64,000 bases of DNA from the NCBI RefSeq assembly GCF_007754425.1, contig NZ_CP037452.1, positions 930,001 through 994,000 on the forward strand, given 5' to 3'. This document shows positions 1 through 9,016 of this stretch, piece after piece. The translations under genes and the position numbers were made by a program. The notes under the pieces were generated by a model that saw only the letters and a list, made by a program, of their open reading frames with translations, did no database searches and was not told the DNA's origin. Source of the stretch: Gimesia fumaroli. GTDB taxonomy: Bacteria > Planctomycetota > Planctomycetia > Planctomycetales > Planctomycetaceae. The stretch's first letter is position 1. Every line of letters starts with the position of its first letter.

Positions 1-1046
1 TCGTTATAGCCTTTATAGATTCGCGACTTGGCGGGATGATGCGCCGACGTGGAAATCACGGCGAGCCCTTTTGTGCCATGTGCAAAGCTGGCAAATTTCT
101 GCCGGCAGCCAGGAATCGTACGGCCGCGGAGGAACATTTTGGTTCCGTCGGCGAACGTGTATTCGACGCTGTAGCTGTCGAAGTTCTGGTCGACATTATC
201 ACCACGATAGTGACGTCCGCCGGATCCATCGGCACGAACGGGCCAGGCATTTTTCATCCAGCAACTTTCGTCGATGTTGTGAATCAGGAAGTCACTGAAA
301 CCGCCACCACTGGCCCAGAGGAACCCGTGGAATCGGGAGATCTGATACATCAAATCACTCATGTCAGTCGTATTGGGGCCGGTAGCTGCGGAACCTGTGG
401 GACCCGCCATACGGTAGGCGCGGAGTTCGAGGACATCGCCGATCTGACCATCCTGGATGCGGTCGTACAATTCCTGTCGCGCTTTACAGTGACGGCACAT
501 CAAGCCGACGCCGACTTTGAGGTTTTTCTCTTCCGATTTTTTCGCCAGCTCGAGCATCTTACGAGTGCTCGGGCCGTCCACGGTGATCGGTTTTTCCATG
601 AAGACATTGATGCCTTTTTCGATGGCGTAGCCGAAGTGGACCCAGCGAAATGCAGGTGGAGTGACAAGCAGAACGATGTCGCCGGGGCTGAGGCAGCTGA
701 TTGCTTTTTCGTATCCGTCGAAGCCGATGAATTTCTGATCGTCGGGAACGTCGACTTTATCGCCGAATTGTTTTTTGAGGCTGTTGTAGCTGGTATTCAG
801 ACGATGGTCGAAGACGTCAGCCATAGCGACCAGTTTGATGGGGCCGCTGGTGGTGGAGAGTGCGTTGGCGGCGGCTCCGGTTCCACGTCCGCCACATCCG
901 ACGAGGGCAATTTTGATGGTGCTTTCATCGGCGGCATAGACATGTGGAATTGCCGTTCCGGCTAATACAGAAGCCCCGGCTGCGAGTTTACTTGAATTCT
1001 TTAAAAAGTCGCGGCGTGATGAGACATTCTTGGGCGCTTCACTCAT
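1..1046 (-). CDS. Gfo/Idh/MocA-family oxidoreductase, Tat-exported (3' end outside window)
   Basis: The reverse strand reads MSEAPKNVSSRRDFLKNSSK at the start, a twin-arginine signal (SRRDFLK) followed by a short Ala/Gly-rich segment ending near ...PHVYAAD. Then comes a Rossmann segment IALVGCGGRGTGAA and a later EKPITVDG motif, typical of the NAD(P)-dependent Gfo/Idh/MocA dehydrogenases that act on sugars and cyclitols. The frame stays open for about 348 codons and leaves the window at base 1, so the C-terminus is missing. The start is fixed by the Tat signal and by an AGGAG ribosome site just upstream. Planctomycetes have many such exported oxidoreductases; the substrate cannot be read from the sequence. 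The long forward-strand frame over the same bases is its shadow. Confidence 0.9.
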   Translation of the reverse strand, partial: MSEAPKNVSSRRDFLKNSSKLAAGASVLAGTAIPHVYAADESTIKIALVGCGGRGTGAAANALSTTSGPIKLVAMADVFDHRLNTSYNSLKKQFGDKVDVPDDQKFIGFDGYEKAISCLSPGDIVLLVTPPAFRWVHFGYAIEKGINVFMEKPITVDGPSTRKMLELAKKSEEKNLKVGVGLMCRHCKARQELYDRIQDGQIGDVLELRAYRMAGPTGSAATGPNTTDMSDLMYQISRFHGFLWASGGGFSDFLIHNIDESCWMKNAWPVRADGSGGRHYRGDNVDQNFDSYSVEYTFADGTKMFLRGRTIPGCRQKFASFAHGTKGLAVISTSAHHPAKSRIYKGYN

Positions 1047-1303
1047 TATTGGGGCTCCTTGGTAGTTGATAGAAAGTAGATCAAAGCAGGTTGTAAATTT
1101 ATCTGATCAGCTGATTGAAACAGGCATGCGGAATCAAGGCTGTTTTCTCTGTCTATGTAAGCATACGAAAAGAAATCAGATAATGACAAAGGACATATAA
1201 TAATATCTGATTATATCAATGCGAAAGAGGCACTTGCAACTTGATAGTGTGCATGACTCATGGGAAAGAGGAGAGTGCCGACTGCGGTAAAAGGCACGGT
1301 ATG
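1047..1303. other. Intergenic region upstream of the oxidoreductase
   Basis: There is no credible reading frame or RNA gene here. It presumably holds the promoter of the reverse-strand oxidoreductase. I see no clear operator; the middle part (about 1140-1220) is AT-rich. Confidence 0.5.
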
Positions 1304-1342
1304 AAGAAAAACAGCCGAAGGTCAGGGGCTAACCTTCGGCTG
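1304..1342 (-). terminator. Rho-independent terminator of the DUF1571 gene
   Basis: A perfect 10-bp inverted repeat, CAGCCGAAGG (1312-1321) and CCTTCGGCTG (1333-1342), with an 11-nt loop. On the reverse strand it is followed by TTTTTCTT. It lies 37 bases beyond the DUF1571 stop codon. Confidence 0.85.
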
Positions 1343-1378
1343 TTGATTTATAAGAGAAGTTAATTTATATGGTCGTGC

Positions 1379-2206
1379 TTAGAAGTTATAAGCAGGGTTT
1401 TTGGGATCGAAGTCAGCGTCACTTAATCCGACGTTGGTGCGGATGTTTGTGTAGGTGTATTCTTCGACTAATTCCGGCTTAGGATTTCTTCTGGTGGGCC
1501 AGTCGTACTGTTCGACTCGGACCGGAAGGTTCGTTGCTTTGTCGATGTACAATCTTGTCATCTGGAAGCGAATTCCCTGCTTTTGTTGCGGGTAGCTGGT
1601 CTGCAGAACTTTGCACTGCAGGTTGCCGAGCTTGGCATCCGGGAAGTATTTGACGGAGACGCCTGCTTCAATTTGACGTTCTTCTTTCCATTGTTTCAGA
1701 ATCTGATACAGCATTTTTCGAATGCCGATGGTTGTGATCGGGTAACGACTTTCGTCCATTGCCTGAGGGCTGTTTGGTTGGAGAGAGACAGTACCGACCA
1801 GACCTTTGATTCCGGTTTCGTGGGCCAGGATCTGGTTCCCGTTTCGGCCGTGGAAATAAATGACTTCTCGGCCGGTATGTGGTTTTTGAAAGTTGAGATA
1901 AACGCTCAATGGTTTTTCACGAAACTTAATTTGCATGGTATGTGTGGCCTGCATTTTTCGGCCTACTTTTTCCCGTTTGATGAAGGTCGCCTGAAAATCT
2001 TTGATTTCCGACGTTGTTTCATAGCTCTGCAGTGCGAGCCGAATGGCGGGATCGAGTTTATGTTCGTTGGGGGCTGCTGCCATCAGCGTGCCGACTTGTG
2101 ACAGACAGGCAGTCGCTGCGAGGGTTAAGACTCCTGCGATGGTAGCCACCTTTTTTGCCTGGCGGGCCAGTACGTTGTCTGGTTGGTAACGGTTTTGTTT
2201 TACCAT
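1379..2206 (-). CDS. DUF1571-family exported protein
   Basis: A 275-aa protein. Residues about 20-44 form a hydrophobic export signal ending ...GTLMAAAP. The rest reads as a single domain with alternating beta strands, including FQATFIKREKVG, PLSVYLNFQKPH, REVIYFHGRNGN and a C-terminal YTYTNIRTNVGLSDADFDPKN. This matches my recollection of DUF1571, a domain common in planctomycetes and thought to share the LolA/LppX-like half-barrel fold, which suggests lipid or lipoprotein binding in the periplasm; that function is inference. It is monocistronic, with its own terminator downstream and a 710-base gap upstream. The forward frame inside it is a shadow. Confidence 0.8.
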   Translation of the reverse strand: MVKQNRYQPDNVLARQAKKVATIAGVLTLAATACLSQVGTLMAAAPNEHKLDPAIRLALQSYETTSEIKDFQATFIKREKVGRKMQATHTMQIKFREKPLSVYLNFQKPHTGREVIYFHGRNGNQILAHETGIKGLVGTVSLQPNSPQAMDESRYPITTIGIRKMLYQILKQWKEERQIEAGVSVKYFPDAKLGNLQCKVLQTSYPQQKQGIRFQMTRLYIDKATNLPVRVEQYDWPTRRNPKPELVEEYTYTNIRTNVGLSDADFDPKNPAYNF

Positions 2207-2916
2207 TGAATTTCGTGACTCCCTTTGTCGAAATCCACTCGTTTTGAGCTATTCCCGAGTGAGCGCTTTTGCCCGAGACAATCTCTCAAAACCAGTAAGA
2301 AATATAGACCACACTGCTGTATGGAAACTGCTGACTGAGTTTCCGCTTATTGAAATGATAGGGTCCGATCAAGAATTGTCGAGAACAGATCCAATCTGTT
2401 TTTGGCTCGAATCTATATTATTAATCGAACGATTCGATCAACCTCAATTACTTAGATGACGTGTTCTCCTTGTTTTTTCGTAAATTGTCAAGACAGATTC
2501 TTTAGTTTATCTGTTTGGGTGTTTGGCCTGCTTGCTGCTTATGTTTTCTATGGCTGCCTGTTGCTCTATTTTAACAGTGGGCGACTTGAGTGAAAAAAGA
2601 GAAATGTCCGGGATTTCTTGAAATCAGGAGATTTTTCGAAACTTCAATTGTCCGTTTAGAGGGGATTCTGTATGATTCGCCCCCTTGAGGCAGGTATGGG
2701 GAGCGATTTTCGCTTCGTGTGATTTGTTCTTAAGGGCTAATTGATCAGTAATTTGCCACGCCAGATGATCATGTCTCAGGCAGTTTCTGATCCCGTAAGT
2801 ATGTGGTTGACCACGATGGTTTCTGGTAACCAGACATTGAGAACAAGGAGTGTTCCCATTGTTCAAATCGGATATTTTTCCGATAGCGTGATTGCGAACA
2901 TGGAGGAGAAACGCAA
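2207..2916. other. Long intergenic region between divergent genes
   Basis: About 700 bases between the divergently transcribed DUF1571 gene and the anchored hypothetical. The short frames here (2244-2459 forward, 2624-2947 reverse) have no ribosome site and no recognisable composition, so I do not call them. It presumably contains both promoters. I see no tRNA, repeat or riboswitch. Confidence 0.5.
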
Positions 2917-3780
2917 ATGCGCTCCAAATCAAATGACTTTTTTTCAACCTTGCTGGTGCTGATCCCTTTGGTCGCCGTTCCGATGCTGGCGATTTTCGGT
3001 ATTCCAGAAATCGCTCCCGTTAAAAAGTCGGCTCTCAATGAAAACGATCCATTTGACGGCGAAAAATCTTCCCACTCCCAGTTTGAAGAGATTTCGTTTG
3101 ATGCTTCATCACATGAAATTGAGCTGGGGGGTGAAGGAAATCTTGGCGGCCCGTCTCGGGGAAATCGAAAGCGGTCTCCCCAGGGGAGTCCCTTCGCAAA
3201 AACGTCCTCTTCGCGAAATGGTTCGATTAATGGCGAAGAATGGTTGCCACCCGCAGATGCGATGGAAGGTTGGGAGCTAGATCCCGTTCCTTCTCAGCTG
3301 GAACCAGACCAGAAAATGGCGGAACTTCCTTCGGCCGAGCAGATGCCCGAACGTGGTTTTCAGAATAATCCGATTGAACAGGTGGGCTTTGAAGACGAGC
3401 AGTTTTCACCCAATACCGGTGGTGCATTCGGCCAGGAAATCCAGCAAATCGAGAATGAAACGAATCCGTTTGATAAAACGAATTCTGTCAAGCAGGCTGC
3501 GGTCAAAGAAGTCGATCCCCAGTTTCGCTTACGTGCTGAGACGATGCTGCGTCGCGATCCGGCAACGTGGAGCGCCGCTGTTCAGAAGTTGAATGAACTG
3601 GGCATCCGCGATTATCGCCTCGAACCAGGCGTTCGGCCGAACGAATTTTTATTCAGTTGTTCGTATTCGCCTCCGAATAATCCACGGATCTCCCGACGGT
3701 TTGAAGCTGAAGCTCTTGACCCGTTGAAGGCCGTGATTAAAGTCTTACAGCAGGTTGACGAGTGGAATCAGGCGAAGTGA
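2917..3780 (+). CDS. Membrane-anchored hypothetical protein
   Basis: A 287-aa protein I do not recognise. Residues 9-30 (FFSTLLVLIPLVAVPMLAIF) are one hydrophobic anchor or signal. Residues about 35-195 are hydrophilic, rich in Glu, Asn, Pro and Ser, and probably disordered. The C-terminal ~90 residues look folded (LRAETMLRRDPATWSAAVQK, then LGIRDYRLEPG and FLFSCSYSPPNNPRISRRFE). The start has a good GGAGGAG site. A bidirectional terminator follows at once. The order anchor, linker, small domain suits a periplasmic or surface protein; no function is assigned. Confidence 0.75.
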   Translation: MRSKSNDFFSTLLVLIPLVAVPMLAIFGIPEIAPVKKSALNENDPFDGEKSSHSQFEEISFDASSHEIELGGEGNLGGPSRGNRKRSPQGSPFAKTSSSRNGSINGEEWLPPADAMEGWELDPVPSQLEPDQKMAELPSAEQMPERGFQNNPIEQVGFEDEQFSPNTGGAFGQEIQQIENETNPFDKTNSVKQAAVKEVDPQFRLRAETMLRRDPATWSAAVQKLNELGIRDYRLEPGVRPNEFLFSCSYSPPNNPRISRRFEAEALDPLKAVIKVLQQVDEWNQAK

Positions 3781-3800
3781 GCTAACCCGTTCAAAATGAA

Positions 3801-3842
3801 GAAAGCCCTCTTTGATTGAAACTCCAAAGAGGGCTTTTTTAT
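3801..3842. terminator. Bidirectional terminator between convergent genes
   Basis: Stem AAAGCCCTCTTTG (3802-3814) pairs with CAAAGAGGGCTTT (3825-3837) and is followed by a T run. It sits between two convergent genes and can serve the forward gene ending at 3780 and the reverse gene ending at 3876. The stem core nearly matches the terminator near 6200. Confidence 0.9.
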
Positions 3843-3875
3843 TTGTTATCTGGAATTGCTTAGCAACCAGATGAA

Positions 3876-4292
3876 TCAGGCTTCATTTTTCTTGTTCTGT
3901 TTTTGTTTGGCCTTTTTCTTTTTCGCTTTCAGCTTTTTTCGCAACTCTTTTGATTTCGGAGGTGCTTTGCGTTTGATGACGGTTTCTTTCTCAGCAGCCT
4001 GTTCTGCCTGCTCAGTTTGGCCACAGAGGTCGGCGAGGGAAACAGCCACATCCTGCTGGCGGTACGAAGAACCAGCGGTCCAGGCACGGCAGCTTTTGTG
4101 GCCTTCAATATGATAACTTTGATCCAGACTTCGGATAGCGTGGCTGAATTCCACCATTTCATCGTTGATGGCGGTGGAAGCAGCACTGAGCCCTACGGTG
4201 GCCCCAAGGACACCCACGGTTCCCAGCATGACCAGTTCAGCAGACATGACTAAACCAGCTTCCTCACTCCAGAATGTTTTTAACAGATTCAT
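3876..4292 (-). CDS. Flp-pilin-like single-pass membrane protein with Lys-rich tail
   Basis: A 138-aa protein. The N-terminus MNLLKTFWSEEAGLVMSAEL is followed by a hydrophobic helix to about residue 40. This resembles the Flp/TadE prepilin pattern, in which a Glu-Glu-x-Gly processing site precedes a glutamate and a hydrophobic helix; here the glutamate is six rather than five residues after the Gly. The middle has two cysteines (SC.AW and DLCGQ). The last ~40 residues are extremely Lys-rich (KKLKAKKKKAKQKQNKK). Similar short pilin-like proteins are common in planctomycetes. A pilin or surface role is inference. No tad secretion gene is in the window. Confidence 0.65.
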   Translation of the reverse strand: MNLLKTFWSEEAGLVMSAELVMLGTVGVLGATVGLSAASTAINDEMVEFSHAIRSLDQSYHIEGHKSCRAWTAGSSYRQQDVAVSLADLCGQTEQAEQAAEKETVIKRKAPPKSKELRKKLKAKKKKAKQKQNKKNEA

Positions 4293-4886
4293 GTTTGACC
4301 TCTCAGTAAGTGGTGGCGGTTTTATTGAGAGTGAGATGAGAGTGAGTTCCGCCTGTGCCGATTATAACGATTATTCGGGTTGAATGGATTGTATCGCCTG
4401 GCTTTTGTGTGTAAATATAAATAATTTAGAAAATCTGGGTAAATAGTATATTTTGTGGTCCAGGGGCGATAAATGTCTTCTATTAAAGGGGATACGGTGT
4501 GATCGTTTTTGGCATTGATACGAAGATCATTGTAGAGTAGCGGCTTTATTTGAGTGGAATAAGGTGGCTGTGTTGTCGAGAAGCGGCCATATTGAAGTGG
4601 AACGGGGACTGTTTGATGCTTTATCAGGTGGTTCGTGGGACGAAACTGGGACTGTTACTGCCGAACATTCAAGAGAAATTCGTGGGAGTGGATCTCTTTA
4701 TACTTGCCTGATTTGTGAATTCGGGACATGATCGTAACGATCAAAATCCGAAAGGCTCCGTACTCAGCCCGATTTCGGGTTCTTAGTAGTGTCTCGACGG
4801 CTGATGAAGCCTGGAAGAAAATCAAGAGTCGCTACAGTTTCATTGAACGTGATAAAACAACAGATCAGGAGAAGGGCCCGCCCACT
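4293..4886. other. Intergenic region upstream of the MFS transporter
   Basis: About 590 bases between divergent genes. The transporter frame can be extended in-phase to 4728, but the extra 53 residues are basic and have no family resemblance, so I treat that stretch as leader. No RNA gene or repeat is visible. Confidence 0.4.
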
Positions 4887-6170
4887 ATGTCATCACAGCA
4901 ATCGCCATTATCTATTGGTATTCGACTTTCCATCATGATGTTCCTGGAGTTCTTCGTGTGGGGGGCCTGGTATGTTACCGTGGGTAACTACATGGGGGCC
5001 AACGGGATGGGGGATGCCATCTATTGGGCTTATACCGTGGGGCCCATTGCCGCGATTGTCTCGCCGTTCGTGCTGGGGATGGTGGCTGACCGTTTCTTTT
5101 CCTCGGAACGCGTGCTGGCGGTGCTGATGATTATCGGAGGCGCGGTGCTTTATATGGCACCGAGTGTTGTCGGCGAAAATGGTGAAGGCAGTAAGACGTT
5201 CATTTTATTGCTGTTGTTACACATGTTATGTTACATGCCAACATTGGGGCTGACGAATACGATTGCATTCTCTCACTTAAAGAATCAGGAAGTCTGGTTC
5301 CCTTTAGTACGTGTATTTGGAACATTGGGGTGGATTGTGGCTAACATCATCGTCAGTAAGGTGATGGGAGCAGATATGACATCGAAGCCGTTGCTCGTTG
5401 CGGGTGGGGCTGGTGTCTTGATGGGTCTTTACAGCTTAACGCTGCCTCACACGCCGCCACCTTCGAAGGGGAAGGCCATTTCTGTTCGCGACATTTTGGG
5501 GTTAGACTCGCTGGCTTTATTAAAGGATCGTTCATTCCTCGTGTTTATGGCGAGTTCCTTACTTATCTGTATTCCACTAGCCGCTTATTATGCTTATGCA
5601 CCAGTATTTGTGGCTGATGCGGGAATCACGAATCCGGCATTTAAAATGTCGTTCGGGCAGATGTCCGAAGTACTGTTTATGGTATTGATGCCAATCTTCT
5701 TTAAGTTTCTGGGCGTCAAACGGATGCTGTTATTCGGCATGTTTGCCTGGGTTGTCCGTTATGCATTGTTCGCAGCAGGTGCTTCTGACGGTGTTGCCTG
5801 GATGATTATTTGTGGGATTTTGTTGCACGGAATCTGTTACGACTTCTTCTTTGTGACAGGACAAATTTATGTTGATCAGAAAGCGGGTCCTGCTATTCGA
5901 GCCCAGGCACAAGGGTTTCTTGTTCTGGCGACACAAGGGGTGGGGATGCTGGTTGGTGCCTTGATTAGTGGAAACTTAATCAATGCGATCGTGATCGGTG
6001 AAGGAGCCGCGAAACTTCAGACCTGGAAAGAATTCTGGATCATTCCGACGGCGGCCGCCTTTGTGATTATGGTCATCTTTATGATTCTGTTCAAAGATGA
6101 TCCCAAGGGATCAGGTAAAGTCAGCGAAGAGGATGTCGAGAAAGCCGCTGGTACCGAAGAGATGATGTAA
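4887..6170 (+). CDS. MFS transporter, nucleoside:H+ symporter-like
   Basis: A 427-aa, 12-helix permease starting MSSQQSPLSIGIRLSIMMFL. The conserved FVWGAWYVTVGNYM segment, the MVADRFF loop after the second helix, and the long central loop near PHTPPPSKGKAIS match the nucleoside:H+ symporter branch of the major facilitator superfamily (NupG/XapB-like). The predicted role is proton-driven uptake of nucleosides across the inner membrane; the exact substrate is unknown. I chose ATG 4887 because the family N-terminus begins there and an AGGAGAAG site lies upstream. The in-frame ATG at 4728 would add 53 unrelated residues. A terminator follows. Confidence 0.85.
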   Translation: MSSQQSPLSIGIRLSIMMFLEFFVWGAWYVTVGNYMGANGMGDAIYWAYTVGPIAAIVSPFVLGMVADRFFSSERVLAVLMIIGGAVLYMAPSVVGENGEGSKTFILLLLLHMLCYMPTLGLTNTIAFSHLKNQEVWFPLVRVFGTLGWIVANIIVSKVMGADMTSKPLLVAGGAGVLMGLYSLTLPHTPPPSKGKAISVRDILGLDSLALLKDRSFLVFMASSLLICIPLAAYYAYAPVFVADAGITNPAFKMSFGQMSEVLFMVLMPIFFKFLGVKRMLLFGMFAWVVRYALFAAGASDGVAWMIICGILLHGICYDFFFVTGQIYVDQKAGPAIRAQAQGFLVLATQGVGMLVGALISGNLINAIVIGEGAAKLQTWKEFWIIPTAAAFVIMVIFMILFKDDPKGSGKVSEEDVEKAAGTEEMM

Positions 6171-6187
6171 GCTTCTCTTTCGATTTA

Positions 6188-6235
6188 ATAAAAAAATAAA
6201 AGCCCTCTGCTCACAAGGAACAGAGGGCTTTTTTA
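6188..6235. terminator. Bidirectional terminator
   Basis: Stem AAGCCCTCTG (6200-6209) pairs with CAGAGGGCTT (6221-6230). It is flanked by an A run on the left and a T run on the right, so it can terminate the transporter gene and the convergent SH3b gene. Confidence 0.9.
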
Positions 6236-6255
6236 TGTATGGCATTGATGTCTGT

Positions 6256-7677
6256 TTATCGATTGGGGACCGGAGCCGCTTGCAGACGGACCGGCATCAT
6301 GGATTCGACCAGGATGTAGTCGCCGCGTAAATCAGAGCGGAACCAGCGTTTACCGGTGACGCCCATGGGATGTCCTACTGCGGCATCCAGATTGATTTGT
6401 GGTGAAACCGGCTGTAAATAAGCGAGGAACTGACCATTGGGAGCAACCAATGCATGGGTTGGCATTCCCTGTCGGGGGGCTCGTAAGCGGCGGACAATGC
6501 CAGCTCCCGAGAACCGCGGTTGAGCCGGTTGCGAGGGTTGTGGTGTTGTCTGTGGTTGAGGAATCGTTGGTGTCGGCGCGCTGGGTTGAGGCAGCGGAGT
6601 GACTGGTTGGCTTGGTGTTACTGGTTGTGAGGACGGTTCGGGAGTTGGTGGGATCAGGGATTCTGATCCTGGTGTCGTCATTTCAGGGGCAGGATAGCGG
6701 CTGGTTTTGTTCTGATCGGGAGCCATGGAGACGAGTTCGGCGTCTCGTTTGCTGGTCTCTTCTGCCAATTTCAGGAAGTCCTGATATTCTGCCTGTACTT
6801 TTCGATAGCGAGTAACAGCGTCCAGCCTCAAGTCAATTTTACTGGCGATCGCAGGGTGTTTGATCTCCTGCTGCAGGGTTTTGTAGTCCTGTTCTAAGGC
6901 ATTCAAATCCCATGCCGTTGGTTCGGCTTCGATCATGGAACGGAATTGGGTATCGATGGTTTTGATGGCCTGTTTGGCGGCGGCAATCTGTTCTTCTTCC
7001 GGAACGCTGCGACGTGCAGAGCCGTCGGTGGGGGTTTTAATCATTTCCTGTTGTGGTGCAGGAGCTTCATTTTTTGTGATGTTTTGAGTAAACGGATCAG
7101 TTTCATTCGTAGCGAGCGGTGAATCGACGGGGGTGGGTGGAGTTTGTCCGGGTTGATATTGATTAGTGGGAACCAGCAGATGTCCTTCTACCCAGCGCCA
7201 TTCACCCGTTGGTGGCTTGATCTGATACATGAGGACGTTGCCGAATTCTGTCGGGACATTTTTCGTTCCCAGAACAGTCACTTCATCATTTTTGGAGAGC
7301 CGAATCTGTTCTACATCGCGCGAATCACCAAAGGCACTTCCGACACGTACTACGACTCCGTTTTCTGTGACTCGACCACGATTGCCGGCTGCTTTCTGCA
7401 CATATTCAGCACGAATCCAGCTGAAGCTCCCTTGGGGGGGCGTAATCATGAACCAGCCACCCGGATCGTGCCGATGTACGGTGACACGGCTGCCTCGTTT
7501 GAGTTTGAGCGTGGGATAATAGCGGCGTCCATTGCCGCTTCTTACCAGAGCTTCTTCCGCATTGACGACGGCTTCGTAGGGAAATGTCCGTTTTTTTGCA
7601 TCAACGTCATCAGCAAGGCAGAGTAGCAGCCCTGTAATTAATAAAGGTGTCAGGATCCAGCGGTCTAGCGAACACAT
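6256..7677 (-). CDS. Exported SH3b-domain protein with coiled-coil and Pro-rich regions
   Basis: A 473-aa protein. A signal peptide (WILTPLLITGLLLCLADDVDA) is followed by two bacterial SH3-like domains, about residues 34-96 and 100-166, each with the VRSGNG/VRVGS strand and a closing W-x-E/R-G/A loop. A linker leads to a helical region (about 225-310), then a Pro/Gln/Thr-rich low-complexity stretch with repeated QPVTP and QPSQP units (about 330-400), and a short C-terminal beta region. SH3b domains usually bind peptidoglycan, so a periplasmic cell-wall-binding role is likely. The start has a GGAGG site 8 bases upstream. It converges on the transporter gene. Confidence 0.8.
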   Translation of the reverse strand: MCSLDRWILTPLLITGLLLCLADDVDAKKRTFPYEAVVNAEEALVRSGNGRRYYPTLKLKRGSRVTVHRHDPGGWFMITPPQGSFSWIRAEYVQKAAGNRGRVTENGVVVRVGSAFGDSRDVEQIRLSKNDEVTVLGTKNVPTEFGNVLMYQIKPPTGEWRWVEGHLLVPTNQYQPGQTPPTPVDSPLATNETDPFTQNITKNEAPAPQQEMIKTPTDGSARRSVPEEEQIAAAKQAIKTIDTQFRSMIEAEPTAWDLNALEQDYKTLQQEIKHPAIASKIDLRLDAVTRYRKVQAEYQDFLKLAEETSKRDAELVSMAPDQNKTSRYPAPEMTTPGSESLIPPTPEPSSQPVTPSQPVTPLPQPSAPTPTIPQPQTTPQPSQPAQPRFSGAGIVRRLRAPRQGMPTHALVAPNGQFLAYLQPVSPQINLDAAVGHPMGVTGKRWFRSDLRGDYILVESMMPVRLQAAPVPNR

Positions 7678-8224
7678 GGAATAAGCCTCCGTGCTGACTT
7701 TAAACAGCCCATTTGTAAGGTATTAATTGTGGAGTCGAAGGTGATTGAGTAAACAGAATTGTTTTTGAATCACGAGTCGAAATGGATTCGAATGAGGGGG
7801 TAGGTAGCGATAGAGATTATGAAAGAGAGCCGTTTAATAATAGAATTAGAAATTTAAGGCAAGCCCAAAAAAATAACATTGAATCCGATAGTTTTGTTTG
7901 CGGCTTGTCGAATTGATCAAAAAATGTGTGAAATAATTTGTTATGTATCGATTCCTGAGAAATTAGCATGACAAAGCCCGGTTTTTCGTATTGACGTAAA
8001 ATCCAAACTATGCAAAATTATCGTTCTCTCAGTATGGTCAGCAGGTTTCATATGACATGATTTCCTCAGCGCCATACAAGACAAAGCAACATTTCCAATA
8101 GAGTTTGATCAAGAATTTGTGTATTAGAGGCTGGGATCAAATTCGTCACCAAATCAAGAAAAATCTAATTTCGTTTGATTGCCACTACGGAGAGTGGTCC
8201 ATTCTGCAAAGGAGTGCTTCGGTC
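7678..8224. other. Intergenic region between SH3b gene and skp
   Basis: About 550 bases, AT-rich in the middle, holding divergent promoters. A TTGACG at 7991-7996 is followed after 17 bases by AAAATT, a weak candidate promoter for the skp-lpx genes. The skp frame extends upstream to 8105 but lacks a ribosome site there. Nothing else was recognised. Confidence 0.4.
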
Positions 8225-8899
8225 GTGAAAAAATTAATTACATCAGCTACGGTTATTGCTATCGCCGGTTGTTTTGCCTGTTTGACTGAAACAGCGTCAG
8301 CACAAGGCACAGCATCGACAAATGCAAAATCAGTGGAACACAAAGTCGGTCTGATCGACATGGCCCATGTGTTCAAAAACTACACAAAATTCACCGCTCT
8401 GCGTGAAGAATTGAAAGCAGAGATTCAGCAAAGTGATGCCAAAGCCAAGGCAATGGCTGAAAAGATCCAAGCTGTGCAGAAAGAAATGCAGGACTTCAAA
8501 CAGGGTAGTCCCGAGTATCTGGCTCGCGAAAAACAGTTGGCCCAGGCCGCTTCAGACTTTGAAGCATTTCGTAAAGTAGCACAGCGCGACTTCCTGCGAA
8601 AAGAGTCACGCATCTATCACACCATTTATATGGAAGTGACAGACACCGTCAAGAAGTATGCCAAGATCTACAACTACACTTTGATCATGCGGTTTAATCG
8701 TGAAAACCTCGATACCGATGATCCCAAGAAACTGATTCAAGGCATGAATCGTCAGGTTGTTTATCACCGTGCCGATGATGACATTACGCTGTCTGTTCTG
8801 GATTATCTGAACCGAAGCTATAAGCCAAGTTCAGGTGGTTCCTCTGCCGCTCCAACTCGTTCGACAACTCGTCCAACGCCGGGTACGACTAATCGCTAA
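8225..8899 (+). CDS. OmpH/Skp-family periplasmic chaperone
   Basis: A 224-aa protein read from GTG 8225, which has AAAGGAG ten bases upstream and begins directly with a signal peptide (KKLITSATVIAIAGCFAC...TASA). The mature part starts with HKVGLIDMAHVFKNY, matching the OmpH 'vayVDv.kvf.ny' opening, followed by a long coiled coil (about residues 55-135) with many Lys, Glu and Gln. The C-terminus is Ser/Thr/Pro-rich. Skp holds unfolded outer-membrane proteins in the periplasm. The placement just before lpxC and lpxA mirrors the proteobacterial skp-lpx neighbourhood, although bamA, lpxD and fabZ are absent here. Confidence 0.85.
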   Translation: MKKLITSATVIAIAGCFACLTETASAQGTASTNAKSVEHKVGLIDMAHVFKNYTKFTALREELKAEIQQSDAKAKAMAEKIQAVQKEMQDFKQGSPEYLAREKQLAQAASDFEAFRKVAQRDFLRKESRIYHTIYMEVTDTVKKYAKIYNYTLIMRFNRENLDTDDPKKLIQGMNRQVVYHRADDDITLSVLDYLNRSYKPSSGGSSAAPTRSTTRPTPGTTNR

Positions 8900-8926
8900 A
8901 CCGAATGCTTGGTTACCACTCTCTTT

Positions 8927-8967
8927 GGATGTAGTGCAGGTGTTCCGACCTGCCTGCATCCTTTTTG
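8927..8967 (+). terminator. Terminator-like hairpin between skp and lpxC
   Basis: GGATGTAG-TGCAGGT (8927-8941) pairs with ACCTGC-CTGCATCC (8948-8961), with one G-U pair and one bulge, followed by TTTTT. It is either the skp terminator or a partial attenuator allowing some read-through into lpxC. Confidence 0.65.
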
Positions 8968-9016
8968 CGATTGTTTCAGCGCAGCAGATAGTATCCCGTC
9001 ATCGAAGGAGTAGGCA

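Noticed and set aside
36..965. A 309-codon forward-strand frame
   Set aside because: It lies opposite the Tat-exported oxidoreductase, which has clear Gfo/Idh/MocA motifs; the forward translation has no family resemblance.
2624..2947. A 107-codon reverse frame upstream of the anchored hypothetical
   Set aside because: It overlaps the start and ribosome site of the forward gene, has no ribosome site of its own and looks random in composition.
4728..4886. N-terminal extension of the MFS transporter
   Set aside because: In-frame, but the added 53 residues are basic and do not match the family, and a better ribosome site serves ATG 4887.
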